Source: Apoderus coryli (taxonomy: Eukaryota; Arthropoda; Insecta; Coleoptera; Attelabidae). Taken from it: a DNA stretch of 64,000 nucleotides. The notes beneath the pieces are model-generated. The model searched no databases. It had not been told where the DNA came from and saw only the letters and a list, made by a program, of their open reading frames with translations. Numbering within the stretch: the stretch's first letter is position 1; each line of letters opens with the position of its first letter. This document shows positions 22,473-34,423 of the stretch, in pieces. The position numbers were made by a program, and so were the translations under genes. The stretch spans positions 33,633,902 to 33,697,901 of the forward strand of contig OU452198.1 in the NCBI GenBank assembly GCA_911728435.2, given 5' to 3'.

Positions 22473-22654
22473 AACCAATAATGATTATCATTGCACTGGA
22501 GTTTAGTAGATATTACAGAAAAGAAGTATCATAAAGTATATTTTAAACACTATACAATGCAAAATATGATGTATTATAAATATAGTATTATAATATAAAA
22601 ATAATTTTCGAATGAAAGGATCAGGACTTAATCTCACAATTTTTGCTTTATTTA

Positions 22655-22697
22655 TGGCTACCGGTTTCGCTGTAATATGCACAGCATCTTCAGGCCA
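22655..22697 (-). ncRNA. Hammerhead-ribozyme-like RNA, complete minimal fold
   Basis: On the minus strand the 43-nt unit has stem I TGGC/GCCA, all four pairs perfect, and core CTGAAGA. Stem II is GCTGT/ACAGC with a 7-nt loop, then GAAA, a CCGG stem III and a GUA cleavage triplet directly before the 3' stem-I strand. Every invariant position of a hammerhead is present. It lies about 230 bp from the + strand motif at 22386 and in the opposite orientation. It is probably from a Penelope-like retroelement. Confidence 0.75.
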
Positions 22698-22965
22698 GCA
22701 AACTATAAGGGAATACAGCGTATAATTATACATAAACAATTTTTCTCATATAACTTACATATCACTTAGATGCATAATTTGTCGAACAGCAACATGAAAT
22801 ACTTGTAGCATAAGTTACACAAATTTGATAAACGAAACAATTAACACAGAATGACTAGTAAATCATAAAATATAAACTATCGAAATTAAACATATCCATA
22901 CAAATACCACAAATTTCTTTTAAAATTATAAGTATACCAAAACAGTCAATGTTTCTGTATAGGTA

Positions 22966-23518
22966 CGAGGGTTGCCTTTTATATTTCGGGATTTGGCAAC
23001 CCTGGTGTTACAATCTGGCAACTGACAGCTCTATTGTAAAGTAAGACATTTTTGAGGTTATACGTACTCAGAACGTTTTGACATACGAGCGCTATTTGTA
23101 TTGTTTACAGTAACTTAAAAGATTCATCTCGGCCCAAAAATGGAATTAAATCGTGAACATTTTCGTGCGATTATTTTTTACAACTTTCGACGTATATTAA
23201 CTCAGCAACAGGGCATGGATGAACTTAATTCAATTTTTGGCGATGAAGCTCCATCAAGGACCAGTGTTTCACGATGATATGGTGAATTCAATCGTGGTCG
23301 TAGTTCAGTCCAAGACGAATTTCGTGAAGGTCGTCCAAAATCAGTTGTTATTCCGAAAACCATTGATGTTGTGCGCGAACTGATATTGCAAGATCGTCAT
23401 GTGACCTATCAAGAGATTGACACAACCTTAGGCATTAGTGGGACCAGCATACATTCAATATTGCATAAACATTTGACTGTCAAAAAAATTTGTTCGCGTT
23501 GGATCCCACACAATTTAT
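22966..23518 (+). pseudogene. Mariner element, 5' half with transposase N-terminus
   Basis: The left terminal repeat begins CGAGGGTTGCCTTTTATATT after TA at 22964-22965. The transposase starts at ATG 23140 (MELNREHFRAIIFYNF...) and covers the N-terminal helix-turn-helix DNA-binding region, including RTSV...YGEFNRGRSS and FREGRPKSV. The frame is broken by TGA at 23275-23277, where mariner proteins have Trp. It reads on to RWIPHNL at 23517 and then stops abruptly, so the whole DDD catalytic domain and right terminus are gone. Confidence 0.85.
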
Positions 23519-24207
23519 ACATGTATATACTTTCGTGGAACTTCCTCTTAAACTTATCATGATTTATTTTTTTAATTATATTTTTAATCTTTGGTTTATG
23601 AATCTTTACGCTCTCCTCCACAGTAATTTTCAACTTTCTATGATCCGACAACACATTCTCTTCCACCAATAGTTTACACTTATTTTTATAATTATAGTCA
23701 GCAATCACATGATCGAACACCGTACTTGTATTCGGTGCAACTCTAGTAGCACATTCCGCACTTTTTGTATTAAGAATAGAGAAATTATTTACAAAGACAA
23801 GATTAGTATAATTTTTTACATCGTGGTTTCCACCATCCAACAAATTCAAGTTAAAGTCACCAATTATCACATGATTCTTCAGGTATCTAAGCAGTAAACT
23901 CTCCATGTAACCCGAAAACTCTCCAAATAAATTTGATGGCGGTCGATAAACTAAACTAAGCTTATGATCCTTTTCACCTATTAGCACAGTCATGCAGCCG
24001 AAAACATCATCTTTTTCAGATTTATAGACCTCCGCCTTTCTTGTCCCTACAACAATGAACAGCACGATAACCATTTATTTCAAACCGTTTCAAACTGATA
24101 TGATTCACCGTCCGACAACCATGTTTCACTCAGCATCAAGACATCACAATCACTAACACATGCAAGACATTTCACATCATCCAGTTTATTTCGCAAATTT
24201 AATATGG
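23519..24207 (-). pseudogene. AP-endonuclease domain of a Jockey-type LINE, no RT
   Basis: On the minus strand, fragments from 24207 downward read NLRNKLDDVKCLACVSD, DVLMLSETWLSDGESYQF and, after a shift near 24072, LVYRPPSNLFGEFSGYM, VIIGDFNLNLLD and FDHVIADY. ENVLSDHRKL follows, where the catalytic SDH motif is intact. This is the endonuclease that nicks target DNA. It ends at the truncated mariner and has a mariner-type GGACACCCTG end just beyond 24207. The RT that should follow is missing, which is unusual because LINEs normally lose their 5' side. Confidence 0.85.
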
Positions 24208-24319
24208 ACACCCTGTAAATATGTACTTGATATGATTTGAATCTCACCTAGTTTAAAACACCAAAATTGTGTATACGTATTCAACTTGAAAATATTCATA
24301 TTCGGGTGTAAATTTCATT

Positions 24320-24590
24320 TTGCTATAGCCATTTATACAATTCCTAATAGCATTTAGGAATTGTATACAACACCTAGGAATTCTATACATTTCCTAGGCA
24401 AAGTATGTAATATATAAGTTTTAACAATTTATTTAACACATTTCCTAAGTCAACCCGGCATTGTATACATTTCCTATAGGAATGCTATACAATGCCTTGT
24501 TTTAACACATTTCCTAAGTCAACTCGGCATTGCATACATTTCCTAGGAATGCTATACAATGCCTTGTTTTAACACATTGCCTGTAACATA
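24320..24590. repeat. Palindromic tandem repeats, unit about 70 bp
   Basis: Two nearly identical units start at AACACATTTCCTAAGTCAAC (24435 and 24504). A partial unit precedes and follows them. Inside each, GGCATTG(T/C)ATACATTTCCT is followed by its reverse complement AGGAATGCTATACAATGCC, so each unit can form a hairpin. Further TAGGAATT/AATTCCTA palindromes lie at 24345-24410. Confidence 0.8.
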
Positions 24591-25506
24591 TACCTATATA
24601 ATATTTAAGCTCAACTAAATCCTCTGGAGAAAGTGCAAAAAACCATTTTAAACATAATTTTTAATAAAAATAGAAGTTTTTCCGAGTAACTTGCTTTATG
24701 CAGAAAGTTCGCTTATGAACGTGTGACAGCTCTATGGCTACCGTATTCTCCTGCTTCAAAGACTTTGGAAATGTCAGTATAAATTATTTTTGAGAAAATA
24801 AATATTTTTTTTAAATAATAAATCATAACAATTTTGTCTATTACAATTAGAAATATTCTCGTCATTTTGTATCAAAATGTGATCTGTAGCAAAAAAATCA
24901 CAGATTTCCTTCATCATTTTAATTAAATTAGCAAATTAGCATTAGTTTGTCTTACATACTATGCTACGGACGGGGTACATTGGCCATTCGCTTTAATGTT
25001 TAATAATACTCCGAGTAAACTCTCTTATAGATACGTACAATAAGGGGACACTTAACATCAAAAGGGTTAAAGTATTCTTCTTCACAACACTAGTTAGCCA
25101 GTTAATTGCCTATAACCTCCCTCATTTTCAAGCTAGAATATATGCATGTAATAGAGGCGAAAAGGCGCCCCTTCCAATTCACGGTTCAAGTGAAACAAGT
25201 TTAAGCACACTTAAATGTGGTTATTGTAATATTCTGAAGGGGGTTTTCTTTACTTTGAGATTCTTACGCAAATCTAATGTTTTTAAGGTCGTCAGTATAC
25301 AGCGTGAGTCAGGTTTTGGGAAAAGTAACACCTCACGGTGCCAGAGAGAGATAAAACGGCCTAACCTCATTTTTACAAAATCGTATCTCCAGAAATTTTA
25401 ATAGAAAACTACTGTCCTAGCAGCTCGACTCTTGAAAACATGTGCCTTGCTAGCTTTGAGAAACAGCAGGTAGACGTATATGATCAAACCACTGGCGGTA
25501 AAATGT
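24591..25506. other. Non-coding gap
   Basis: No gene recognised. AT-rich with no clear transposon termini. Confidence 0.45.
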
Positions 25507-25644
25507 TCTGCTGGAAATTCATTAGACCCATTTAAATCGCCTGGAGAGGATGGATTGTATCCCGCTCTGATCGAGAACGGACTGGATATCTTATTACCCG
25601 TCCTTGTCAAATTATATAAATTATACAGTGAGGACCAAAAGTAA
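25507..25644 (+). pseudogene. Short LINE RT fragment (fingers region)
   Basis: The frame reads SAGNSLDPFKSPGEDGLYPA and then LIENGLDILLPVLVKLYKLY before TAA at 25642. The FKSPGxDGxxPALI motif is the conserved start of the reverse transcriptase fingers in Jockey/R1-type LINEs. Both sides are lost. Confidence 0.7.
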
Positions 25645-27194
25645 TACATAAATTCGATAAACCCTCGCACATCGCACTTTTGGTTTTAACTTTTTCGTTT
25701 TTTTACGTAACAGAAAAGTATACAAGGTCGATCATGTAGTAGTTAAACGTTCTTCTTACGTAAGCCACTGGGTATTTTTTTTTTGATTCTCTATCAGATT
25801 CTTACAGTATTTGATATGTTACAAAATTTACTTCAATTCAACGGTTGTCTAGATATTTATGGTTGTATGTAAGCAAGTTTTTTATGATACATTTCATAGG
25901 TTAGATATACTATCAAAGCTATAAATAACTAGTCTATATTTCTGTTATGTTTAACAAATATGTTTTATTTTTTTAAAGTTTTTAACCCCTTTTTCGAAAA
26001 CCAATGTGATCTCATTTTTAATGTTAAATGTTTTAGGTTATATGCTATTAAATCAATGAAATATTATTCAAGATTTCGGATAAGTTTTACTTTAAGAAGT
26101 AAGACTTTTTTAAATTGTTGAACCTTTTTTTAAACCCCTTCCCTACGCTCAATGTTTCCTAAAAGTTAATCAGCACCTAGACAGATCCTGCGACTTCAAA
26201 TCTAGATGTAATTTTTGAATACTGAACAACTTTTCTAAATATAATTTTCCGAGATTTTTCGAAATCAGTGTACTTTGCTCTTGTCTCAAAATCAAATTTT
26301 TAAAGGTTCCTCGTAATATAGATTTTGTTGGTGCATTTTTAGTTTTAGGGGATACACAATCTTTAAGCAAGAACCCCTGTTTGTCGAAAAACTCTTAATA
26401 AATAATGTTCCTATATTATTTGGTTTACGCTTTAGGGATGACACTGTATACGGAGAGATATAAATTATCGCGTGGAAACCCTGTAGAATTTTATTCATAC
26501 ATTTCTGATACGGAATCATATTAGTGCAACGCCGAACATAATTATCCAAATAACCCCCTTATTATTATGTTGCACTACATGCACTTAGAATGATTAAAAA
26601 ATGAAACTAATAACTGTATTCACGAAGACTACCATGTATGTTTCAAATTTAATCAATCACTAATTTATTTCTTGTTGAATATTCATTGACTCTCAGAAAT
26701 GTACAACATACACGCCAACGAGTTTTAGAAAAATTATAGAAAATTTTAAATTGCCCACTACGGTTAAACGGAACACTTATTAAAGATGTTGGGTATGGTG
26801 TATGGGAAAAACACACTGCCGACAATTTTGAGATAGTTTATGGCTTTCTAGTTAGTAATTTTATATGAAATAGGGTAATTTTTGACCGCCAAACGTTACA
26901 AGTACACTTCTACCATCTTAAACATAAACTAGCTTCGCTTTGATACCAGAAGTGTCTCAGCAAGAACTTGAAATTTAAAAACCAGCCTAGTTTAATATGC
27001 ACTTTTTTTTCTTTGTTAAATAATCCTTTACGAGGAGAAGCGGGATGTAGGTATTCATAATAATCAATCGACGACAGCTCCACAAAATTCTTAAAATGTA
27101 TAATAGTTATTAAGTGTAATTAAATTAGGTTTAAATTCAGCGTGTTGTTATACCACATTACCACACTACGAACCACGAAAAAAATTTCTATATA
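25645..27194. other. Non-coding gap with a dispersed repeat
   Basis: 26025-26180 resembles 45140-45300 (shared TTTCGGATAAGTTT and CCTACG(C/T)TCAATGTTTCC). Frames at 26170-26549 on the minus strand are low-complexity and not convincingly coding. No gene is supported. Confidence 0.5.
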
Positions 27195-28306
27195 CAGGCT
27201 GATTCATGCTGAGTGGCCTATTCAAAGTCCTCGGGAACTACAAAAGACATGTTGCTGAAACTTTGGGGTTCGGTAATATCGGAAAGGTTCTATATTGATG
27301 TACTATTTCCAGTATTATATTACTTCCGGTTATACTTTATTATATTATAGAAAGTAGGTAGACTTTGTTATTTTAAATGGAAGGATCACATTTTTTATTT
27401 TTTTTTTTTCAGATTCCTTATAAAATTTAAATGTCACTTTGTTAAGCATTCCCTATACCAAAACCTAACAGATTTTTCCTACAATTAATTTTTTTTGCGA
27501 GAAAGTTGGCGTTTTTCGACTTCTACAAAAAAATCAATTTTTTTATGATGAATTCATTCAAGCAAGCAAAATTTTAAAGAGAATACTGGGTATACAAATG
27601 ATATAGTCCAAGGTCGTCAGGCAGTTGCAGAACAAGATTTAATTGAATTTAAACTTGAACCACGTGTTTACTAGGAAAAGTCATTTTTTTTAAATGGAAT
27701 GGTATATGTATTCGACTATGCCGTTCGATAGATAATAAATAATCTTTTTAATGATATATTACTTCCCTATACCTAAAATATTCCATTTCTTCAATATTTT
27801 GAATTTTGTACATTTTTGTCATAAAATTTGCAATTTGCAGAAACCATCTAGTACGCAAATGCCATAATCAACGCTACGTATACGGACACGTCAAATATTG
27901 ATAATTATATCATTGTTTATGTTACTGCTGTTTGTTTAACATACCATCATTTCGACTGATGAGGCAAAATTTAGTAGGGAAGGCATTTTTAATAGAATTT
28001 ACATTTCTGGAACAACACGTACCCCGAGAAAAGGGGTACCAGGAGAATTTTCGCTTGAATGTGTTTTTTCTGTGACGGGAAAAAAGTTTGACAAATTATC
28101 TCTGTTGACAGGTAATAAAATGTCACTTTTTATCAACTTACTTTTTTCCCGGGGAAAAAGTAATCTGCAGTTTTTAAGAAAAACTTTAGTTGTATCTCAG
28201 CAGAAAACTAAGCATTTGAGGACATGTGTTTATATAGCAAACTGTCATTATTTTTTCATGCAGAATTACCTCCTGAAGTTTGTCGCACTTATTTACTAAC
28301 ACGCTG
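27195..28306 (+). mobile_element. Tc1/mariner relic(s) with transposase scrap
   Basis: It starts near a terminal-like CAGGCTGATTCATGCTGAG and ends at 28306 with the reverse complement of CAGCGTGTTAGTAAATAAG, both next to TA. The two ends differ, so at least two elements are mixed. At 27955-28070 a frame reads STDEAKFSREGIFNR, the region around the first catalytic Asp of a DD34D/E transposase. The rest is non-coding or decayed. Confidence 0.6.
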
Positions 28307-28643
28307 TATATTACATATTATATGATATGGAGCGCTAAAAATTACTGCGAGGATAGAAAAGTTAGAGGATATTGGATATAAATCGTATATTGTATTCTAG
28401 AATATTTAATTACATGCAGGAAAATCTCAAAAGATTTTTAGTGTTAAGTTCGTCAACATTTTAGAGAATCTCCTTGTGTTTGTTCATGTTCAATTACCGT
28501 TATTAAACCGGGAGGACGCTAAAAATCCGTAGGTATATAGTGTCAGAACTTCAGTGTCGCAGATTCCTCAATTTCCTTATTGAATGCAACAAATCCTCAT
28601 TGAATTCTCAAACAAATGGTATATATGTTATACCGGGTTCCCC

Positions 28644-30024
28644 ATAATAGACTACCCATTTTATATGATTAATAAATTCCCTACGAGAGACCTAACGAAA
28701 TAGGTTGTTCTCTGTGGGATTATATTCTCTAGTCTTTGGGATTTAAGTAAATTATTAATTAAGTAGGCGCCTGTCACAAATAAATTTTAAATTAACAACT
28801 TCGTGGAACGTCATTTTTCTACGAGAAGTTTGTTAGTTTTCATCAATAATTATTTAATTTTTTTGCTTTGAGACATTATTTCAACATCCGTTGGAACTTT
28901 CATGGATTACTCAGTCCAACAACGTGTGTTTTGTATAGAAACAGTTCGATAGAAGAAGTGCATTCCGGCGTAAGTTTAATCACACCAATCGGGGTCACGC
29001 GCCGAATCGTAAAACTGTTAAGTTATGTGTTCGTCATTGGCGTGAAAATGGTTCTGTACAAAATTTGAAGAAGCCTGGATGTCGAAGAACAGTTCGTACA
29101 CCAGAAAATATTGAACGAGTTAGATTTGCGTTTAAGAGAAGTCCTAAAAGGTCTACTAATCGGCAAACCCTCATCCTAGGAATATCGAAGGGAAGCTTAG
29201 ATCGAATTATCCAAAGGGATTTAAAATTTCATCTCTATAAATACCAAATGGCACAGCACCTTAGCAATCAAGATACAGAAGCAAGGTTAGCATTTTGTCA
29301 AGAATTTTTGGATTTACATCAAGGAGCAATTCACAGTATCCTAATGACCGGCGAAGCAAATTTTTATATGAACGGCATGGTCGATATGCAGAATTTTAGA
29401 TACTGGTCAAATGAAAATCCTCATGAAATCTTTACACAGAACCTCCATAGTCCAAAAGTTGTTGTGTGGTGTGAAGCAGGATCTTTTTGTATTATTGGGC
29501 CTTATTTTTGTGAGGATGAAAATAACCGCGCTGTAGCAGTAACATCCGAGTGCTACATTAATATGCTAGATACATTTCTCATTCCAGAATTAAATAAACG
29601 AAGATTACTTAACAAAGCCTTACTATTCCAACGAGATTTCCTGCGAGAAATGTTTAATGGCCGACTCATTTGTCGATTCGGAGATTTGCCTTGGCCTTCG
29701 GGGTCCCCCGACTTAACATCACCCGATTTTTTCCTATGGGGATATTTAAAAACCAAAGTGTTTACGAGTCGTCCAGGTACAATCGAGGAACTGAAAGTCA
29801 AAATTCGTGAAGAAGTTGAAGGAATAGACGAAGATTTGCTACGCCGTGTAATGAACCACTTTTTATCTAATATTGAAAAATGTGTTGAAGTTGGTGGAGG
29901 TCATTTAGAAAACGTGAAAAGTTAGAATTAAATTAGCCAGTTAGCTGTAATTTAGTAAAATAAAAAGTTTGTTTTGTTAACTAAAAAAAAATTAATTGAA
30001 ATATTAAAATGGGTAGTCTGTTAT
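28644..30024 (+). mobile_element. Tc1/mariner element with terminal repeats
   Basis: The left end (about 28644-28666) contains GACTACCCATTTTA. The right end (30001-30024) contains its reverse complement TAAAATGGGTAGTC. The pair brackets one transposase gene in the + orientation. Exact TIR ends and target duplication are not clear, as A/T-rich sequence runs over both edges. Confidence 0.75.
28902..29925 (+). pseudogene. Tc1/mariner-type transposase, catalytically dead
   Basis: The likely original start is ATG 28902 (MDYSVQQRVFCIETV), with an in-frame stop and a shift near 28950. The long open frame is 29065-29925. N-terminal DNA-binding sequence precedes 29065 in the other frame. In the long frame the first catalytic position, normally DE, reads TGEANFY (residue 95-96), so Asp is replaced by Gly. 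At 188-198 FQRDFLREMF appears where FQQDG...LREMF is expected, a loss of roughly 15 codons that removes the second Asp region. SPDLTSPDFFLWG (214-226), with the third Asp, is intact. It cannot be active. Confidence 0.85.
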
Positions 30025-30965
30025 AATATATAAATTGTCAATTCTATGCATCTTTACACCAAATGAAGATAGACATCCGCATATACATCACAGTGTGTAA
30101 CAAATAAATACAAAATTTCCCCACAGATAGATTGAGAAATGGAGATATAGATGAAAATACACAAGTTGTCAGGCTCGGGCGTCGATATTTCGAATTTGGT
30201 GGAATGTGTTTTTGCTTTTACAGCAAAAATATATTCCTCGTACATTTTCTCCGGATATTTATATATTTCGCAAAACTCAATATAACAGCCCAAACAGCTG
30301 CAAATTTCTGTTAAGTTATTGCATCCAGCTATAGCTAGAAGGGTGTGATAGAGGGTTAGGCTTAAGTTTTCTTTCGTTCCATTTTGTTGAAGTGAAAAGT
30401 TTTATAACGTTTATGAGTTTTTGTATTTTTATTTGTGAGAAACACTTAAATCAAAAGTTTTATAATTAATTATTTACACAGTAAAGTGCAATATGAAATT
30501 ACGAAATTTAAAAAAAAAAATAGTTTTCACTAAGAAGAGGAAAAAAATTGATGCGTCAATTCTCACGTTTAAAAACAGTTTTTTATTATAATGAGCGAAC
30601 CTCGAAGGAGGCCACGGAGTTTTAAGATAAAACTAGATGTATATTTTGTTTTTTGTTGCAAGGACATGGGGTCGGAACTTTAAACAGATCCTAAAAGTTT
30701 TTCAAAAACGACCTTTAGCTGCTTTTAGAAAACATTCCATTAAACATCAGACAAAAATACGGCTAAAATAGATGGTGCACTTGCACATTTTTCACAACGT
30801 GTAAGGGAATATTTAGACCGAAAATTTCTGCAAACGAAATTTATCAGACCTCAGAAAATGCTTAAAATTTATTGCGTTAATATTTTAAAGATACCTAAAC
30901 AAACTAGGTACCTTATTTAAAATATATTCTGCAACATACCTACCTCTTTTGTTTTCTTATACCTA
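30025..30965. other. Non-coding gap
   Basis: AT-rich, no gene recognised. Small frames on both strands at 30054-30314 overlap each other and are not protein-like. Confidence 0.45.
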
Positions 30966-31517
30966 CAGCGTGTCCATAAAGTCGTAAACGGGTGATTATG
31001 TTCAAAATGGTACAGTTTTAAAAGAGAAGTGTCAAACGATAGAGATTTTTTTACATAATTTTAAATAACAGCTAAAAACACTGAAAACTTGTTTAAAGCA
31101 TTACATACAGCTTTAAATTTAGCAATAAAAAATCCAGGGCCGTATTTAAAAAAACCAAGTCGATGATGGTTTTACAAAAACGAAACGTCGTAGTAGAAAA
31201 TTTGGAAACGCTATATTTTTCTCCTCAAAAAATACCAATGAGAAATTGCTTTTCATTTTTTTATATCTGTAAAAATAATGTCAGAAATAAATAAAAACTA
31301 AAATCGCAAAAAATCTACCATTAACTTGCAATTTATCGGATTCCATAAACATGGTAGAAATCGCAAATGTCCCCTATATGTACGCCAATGAACAATTAAT
31401 GAAAACCAAAATAATGCAGATTATTTTAGGTTATCAGTCCCCAAATACATGTAAAATTTTGTCAAAATCAGTATATGAACAAAAAAGTTAATTTGACCAC
31501 TAAATTTGGACACCCTG
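30966..31517. mobile_element. 552-bp mariner-type MITE
   Basis: It runs from CAGCGTGTCC to GGACACCCTG with TA on both outer sides (30964-30965 and 31518-31519). The left 60 bp match the relic at 1952. It has no coding capacity and would need a mariner transposase in trans. Confidence 0.75.
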
Positions 31518-32734
31518 TAGCTCGATAACGAAGCATTTGCGGACATGGATTCAGTGGCAAAAAATGCTTAAATTACTTTCAGGAATCTCCAGTTTTCGTT
31601 TGTTGCAACCATAACGAATCACCCTGTATAGTAGACATGTTTTATTCAAATAGATATTAGATTTAGTTTGAATCTGTTAATAATAGAATCGAAAAATCAG
31701 CAGCATTTTTCAGATTTAACTTGGCAAATAAATCAAGGAACTTTGTATTTAGATAGAAGATAGAAATCTATCTTATTTTTCATTATTAATTGAACAATGT
31801 GGTAAAATATTCCATAAAAAAAACATAAATTGATATACCACTTTTTTGAAGCAGCTTTTATATTTAAAATTACTTTAAAAATGTAGCCTTAATGGTCTTA
31901 CACATCTTCCCTGGAACGAAAATCAAAAAATATGATCTAGTTTTCTCATCGAAGTCCGTAGGGTCCATCGGGACATGCCCTGTATAAACTATTGTCCCAA
32001 TCAACCAACAAAACAAAATAACGCTTATTTTAACACGATATAAACTATTAGAGAACTAAAGTTTGCTATTTTGCTTTTGGATGTTCCAAAATGCCAACGA
32101 TTACGTCTGATTATTGTGTAATTATAATTATTATTATTTATAGATGCATAAATCAGTTAAATTCTGACAGATTTATAGCCGAAACTATAATTTATATATC
32201 TATTCTATATGCGGACGGATATTTATCTATTAGAGGTTTAATTTTAATTTATGCCAAATTTTTGGAATTATATTAGAGCGCCTAAATATACCTCTGGCTT
32301 CATTTGGTCGTATGAATTTGCTGATTTATACAGACCTATATGTGAATATATGGCGTTATTTCTGGTCCTAGTCCTGGTCGACTATCAATTGCTACTTCAT
32401 TCTCCTTCAAATAGCGTAGGATAATGCACTCTTTGAGATTCTTGTACAAGAAATTACTTTTGCACAGTTTGGATTTCCGTGTGCCCAGGCTGGGTTGGGT
32501 TTGATGGTTTGTGTTAATGCCGCCAGATCCAATGTGCTTATGCAGAGTGTTATATATTTTGTGTGTTCTGTCTGTAATGATCTGGATGTATACGTGGACT
32601 TTATGCCAGTCTTTCGTCAGCCGTTTTGACCTACATGTTTGCTAAATAATTTGTTGCTCGAAATTTTGTATTTGTGTCATTTGCTACTTTTTGTTCCATT
32701 CTTACCGAATTATGTTATACTAATGCCTCCTACA
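31518..32734. other. Non-coding gap
   Basis: Two more mariner-like ends (CACCCTGTATAG near 31620, GCCCTGTATA near 31978) show further degraded MITEs. No gene recognised. Confidence 0.5.
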
Positions 32735-33060
32735 TTATATACCGGGAAGGGTTTTGATCGATGATGGAGAAACTACATTCTGAAACAATCTGCAAATTTG
32801 GTGTAGTACTTAGGTCGACGGGGCCAATTCGGCTAAAATGTTTTCCAGAAACAAGTACTTTCGGTTATACCGGAAGTGCGTATTAACTTCCTTATTGTAA
32901 CTACGACCCTATATAAATTATATTTTTTTTTGGATTCTACTGGTAATTCTAAAGATAGTTCATGTATAATAAGTTATAGCTATATCCAGCCATTTTCGAA
33001 ATATTTGTAACTTTATGTCGAAAATGACGTTTGCAGATTAAAGAATAATTACAATTTTTG
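32735..33060 (+). repeat. Dispersed mariner-type repeat, copy 2
   Basis: It matches 3575-3960 in the same orientation over about 320 bp with substitutions and small indels. Non-coding. Confidence 0.65.
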
Positions 33061-33235
33061 ATTATATGTAAGCTTTAATAATTGAATTTGTTGGGACATC
33101 CTAGTAGTTACAGACAGACGCCTATGTATATTTTTTGGATTTTTTGGGATGTGATTAATAATAAGTATATTTTAAACAAAATTAGGTACGGATAGAGACA
33201 AAATAATCAATGTGTTATGTGTAATCTAATATAAT

Positions 33236-34010
33236 ATGTGTGAGAATTTAAACTACCAGGTGTTGTATACACTTAGAAAGAAATCCGATTAAAACCATGT
33301 GAGTGAACCGCGATTATGCTATTTAAATTATACACGGGTTCGATAATAAGCTTTACGAGCGGTTTTTACTTTTAAGTTTTAATTGAGGAAAGTACAAACG
33401 AAAAAAATCAAACTTTATTATTATGTATTAAAATAAAACTAACCGAACTTTATGACTGTGGATCGTTGTATACTTTATAGATGTCACCGGTAACTTAACT
33501 AAACTTTATTTATATGAAAATCACGCTTTAAATGACCCTTCTCTTTACTGAGATAGATCTAAAGCTTTGCCCAATTAGAAGCTTTACCTCAAATAAAAAC
33601 ACAAGTTTTGGGGCTATATAAACAATAATTTAATTATAAATAATAAAAATGAATAACAATAAAATAAATATGTATATCTGAGACTGAATTAGAAACAAAA
33701 GAGGTCTTTAACTTTAGACACATTAAAAAGAATAAACAAAAGAACTTAGTGAAAAACTTTACGTCGACTCACTATTTCGAAACTTTAGAAAACTTAATAT
33801 TTCAGGAACTGAAAATGAACTGGACTTTATAAACTGAAATAGTACTTTATGATACTTTACAAGAACTAGAAAAGAATTCTTAAACTTTATAAAAACTGAG
33901 AATTCCAAACTCTTAAAAAAGAAACTAAAACAATTCTTAACTTTATAAACTAGTACGTCTGGACTCTTGAAAAACTATAACGGTTATAACTATAGAAGTG
34001 CGAAGGCATT
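33236..34010 (+). repeat. Long dispersed repeat, copy 1 (LTR-like)
   Basis: About 770 bp is homologous to 46540-47560 in the same orientation. Shared blocks include TATTAAAATAAAA(C/T)TAAC, TCACCGGTAACTTAAC and AAAAACACAAG(T/A)TTTGGG. Internal repeats of the type ACTTTATAAAAACT add length. A TGTG start is present in both, but no primer-binding site, coding region or target duplication is seen, so the solo-LTR reading is only possible. Confidence 0.6.
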
Positions 34011-34423
34011 TCAAGTCACCTCCTATCAACGAAAAATACCCCTCCTTTGAAGAAGGAAAGAATAGGGTAAACAATTAAAAAGAGGCATTTCAAACGAAAT
34101 ACACAACTAAAACGTAACTGCAATCTTGTCAATGAGATGTCGTTAGCTGTTTCATTTTGAGAATTAAATTATATTATAATTTAATTATTTACTTTTAATT
34201 AGTCTGTGATAATTATTGTTACTAATGTACCATTATTGGAGTTCTTTTCAGCAGATTAATTAGTCACTACCATTTGAAAAGTGAGAAACAATATGATTAT
34301 ATAATCAGTTTTCAATCCCCAGAAAAAGCCACTGGAGGAAAACCCGCACATCTTTTCTAGTCCGTTAATAATCATACTTTGGTGTGGGAAAAACCACGAT
34401 AACACTTCAATTACCTATACATA

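Noticed and set aside
24320..24590. CRISPR-like array
   Set aside because: Repeats are directly adjacent, palindromic and without unique spacers of constant length, and this is a eukaryotic genome.
26170..26549. Two lysine-rich frames on the minus strand
   Set aside because: They overlap in different frames and read like translated repeat sequence; no domain or start context.
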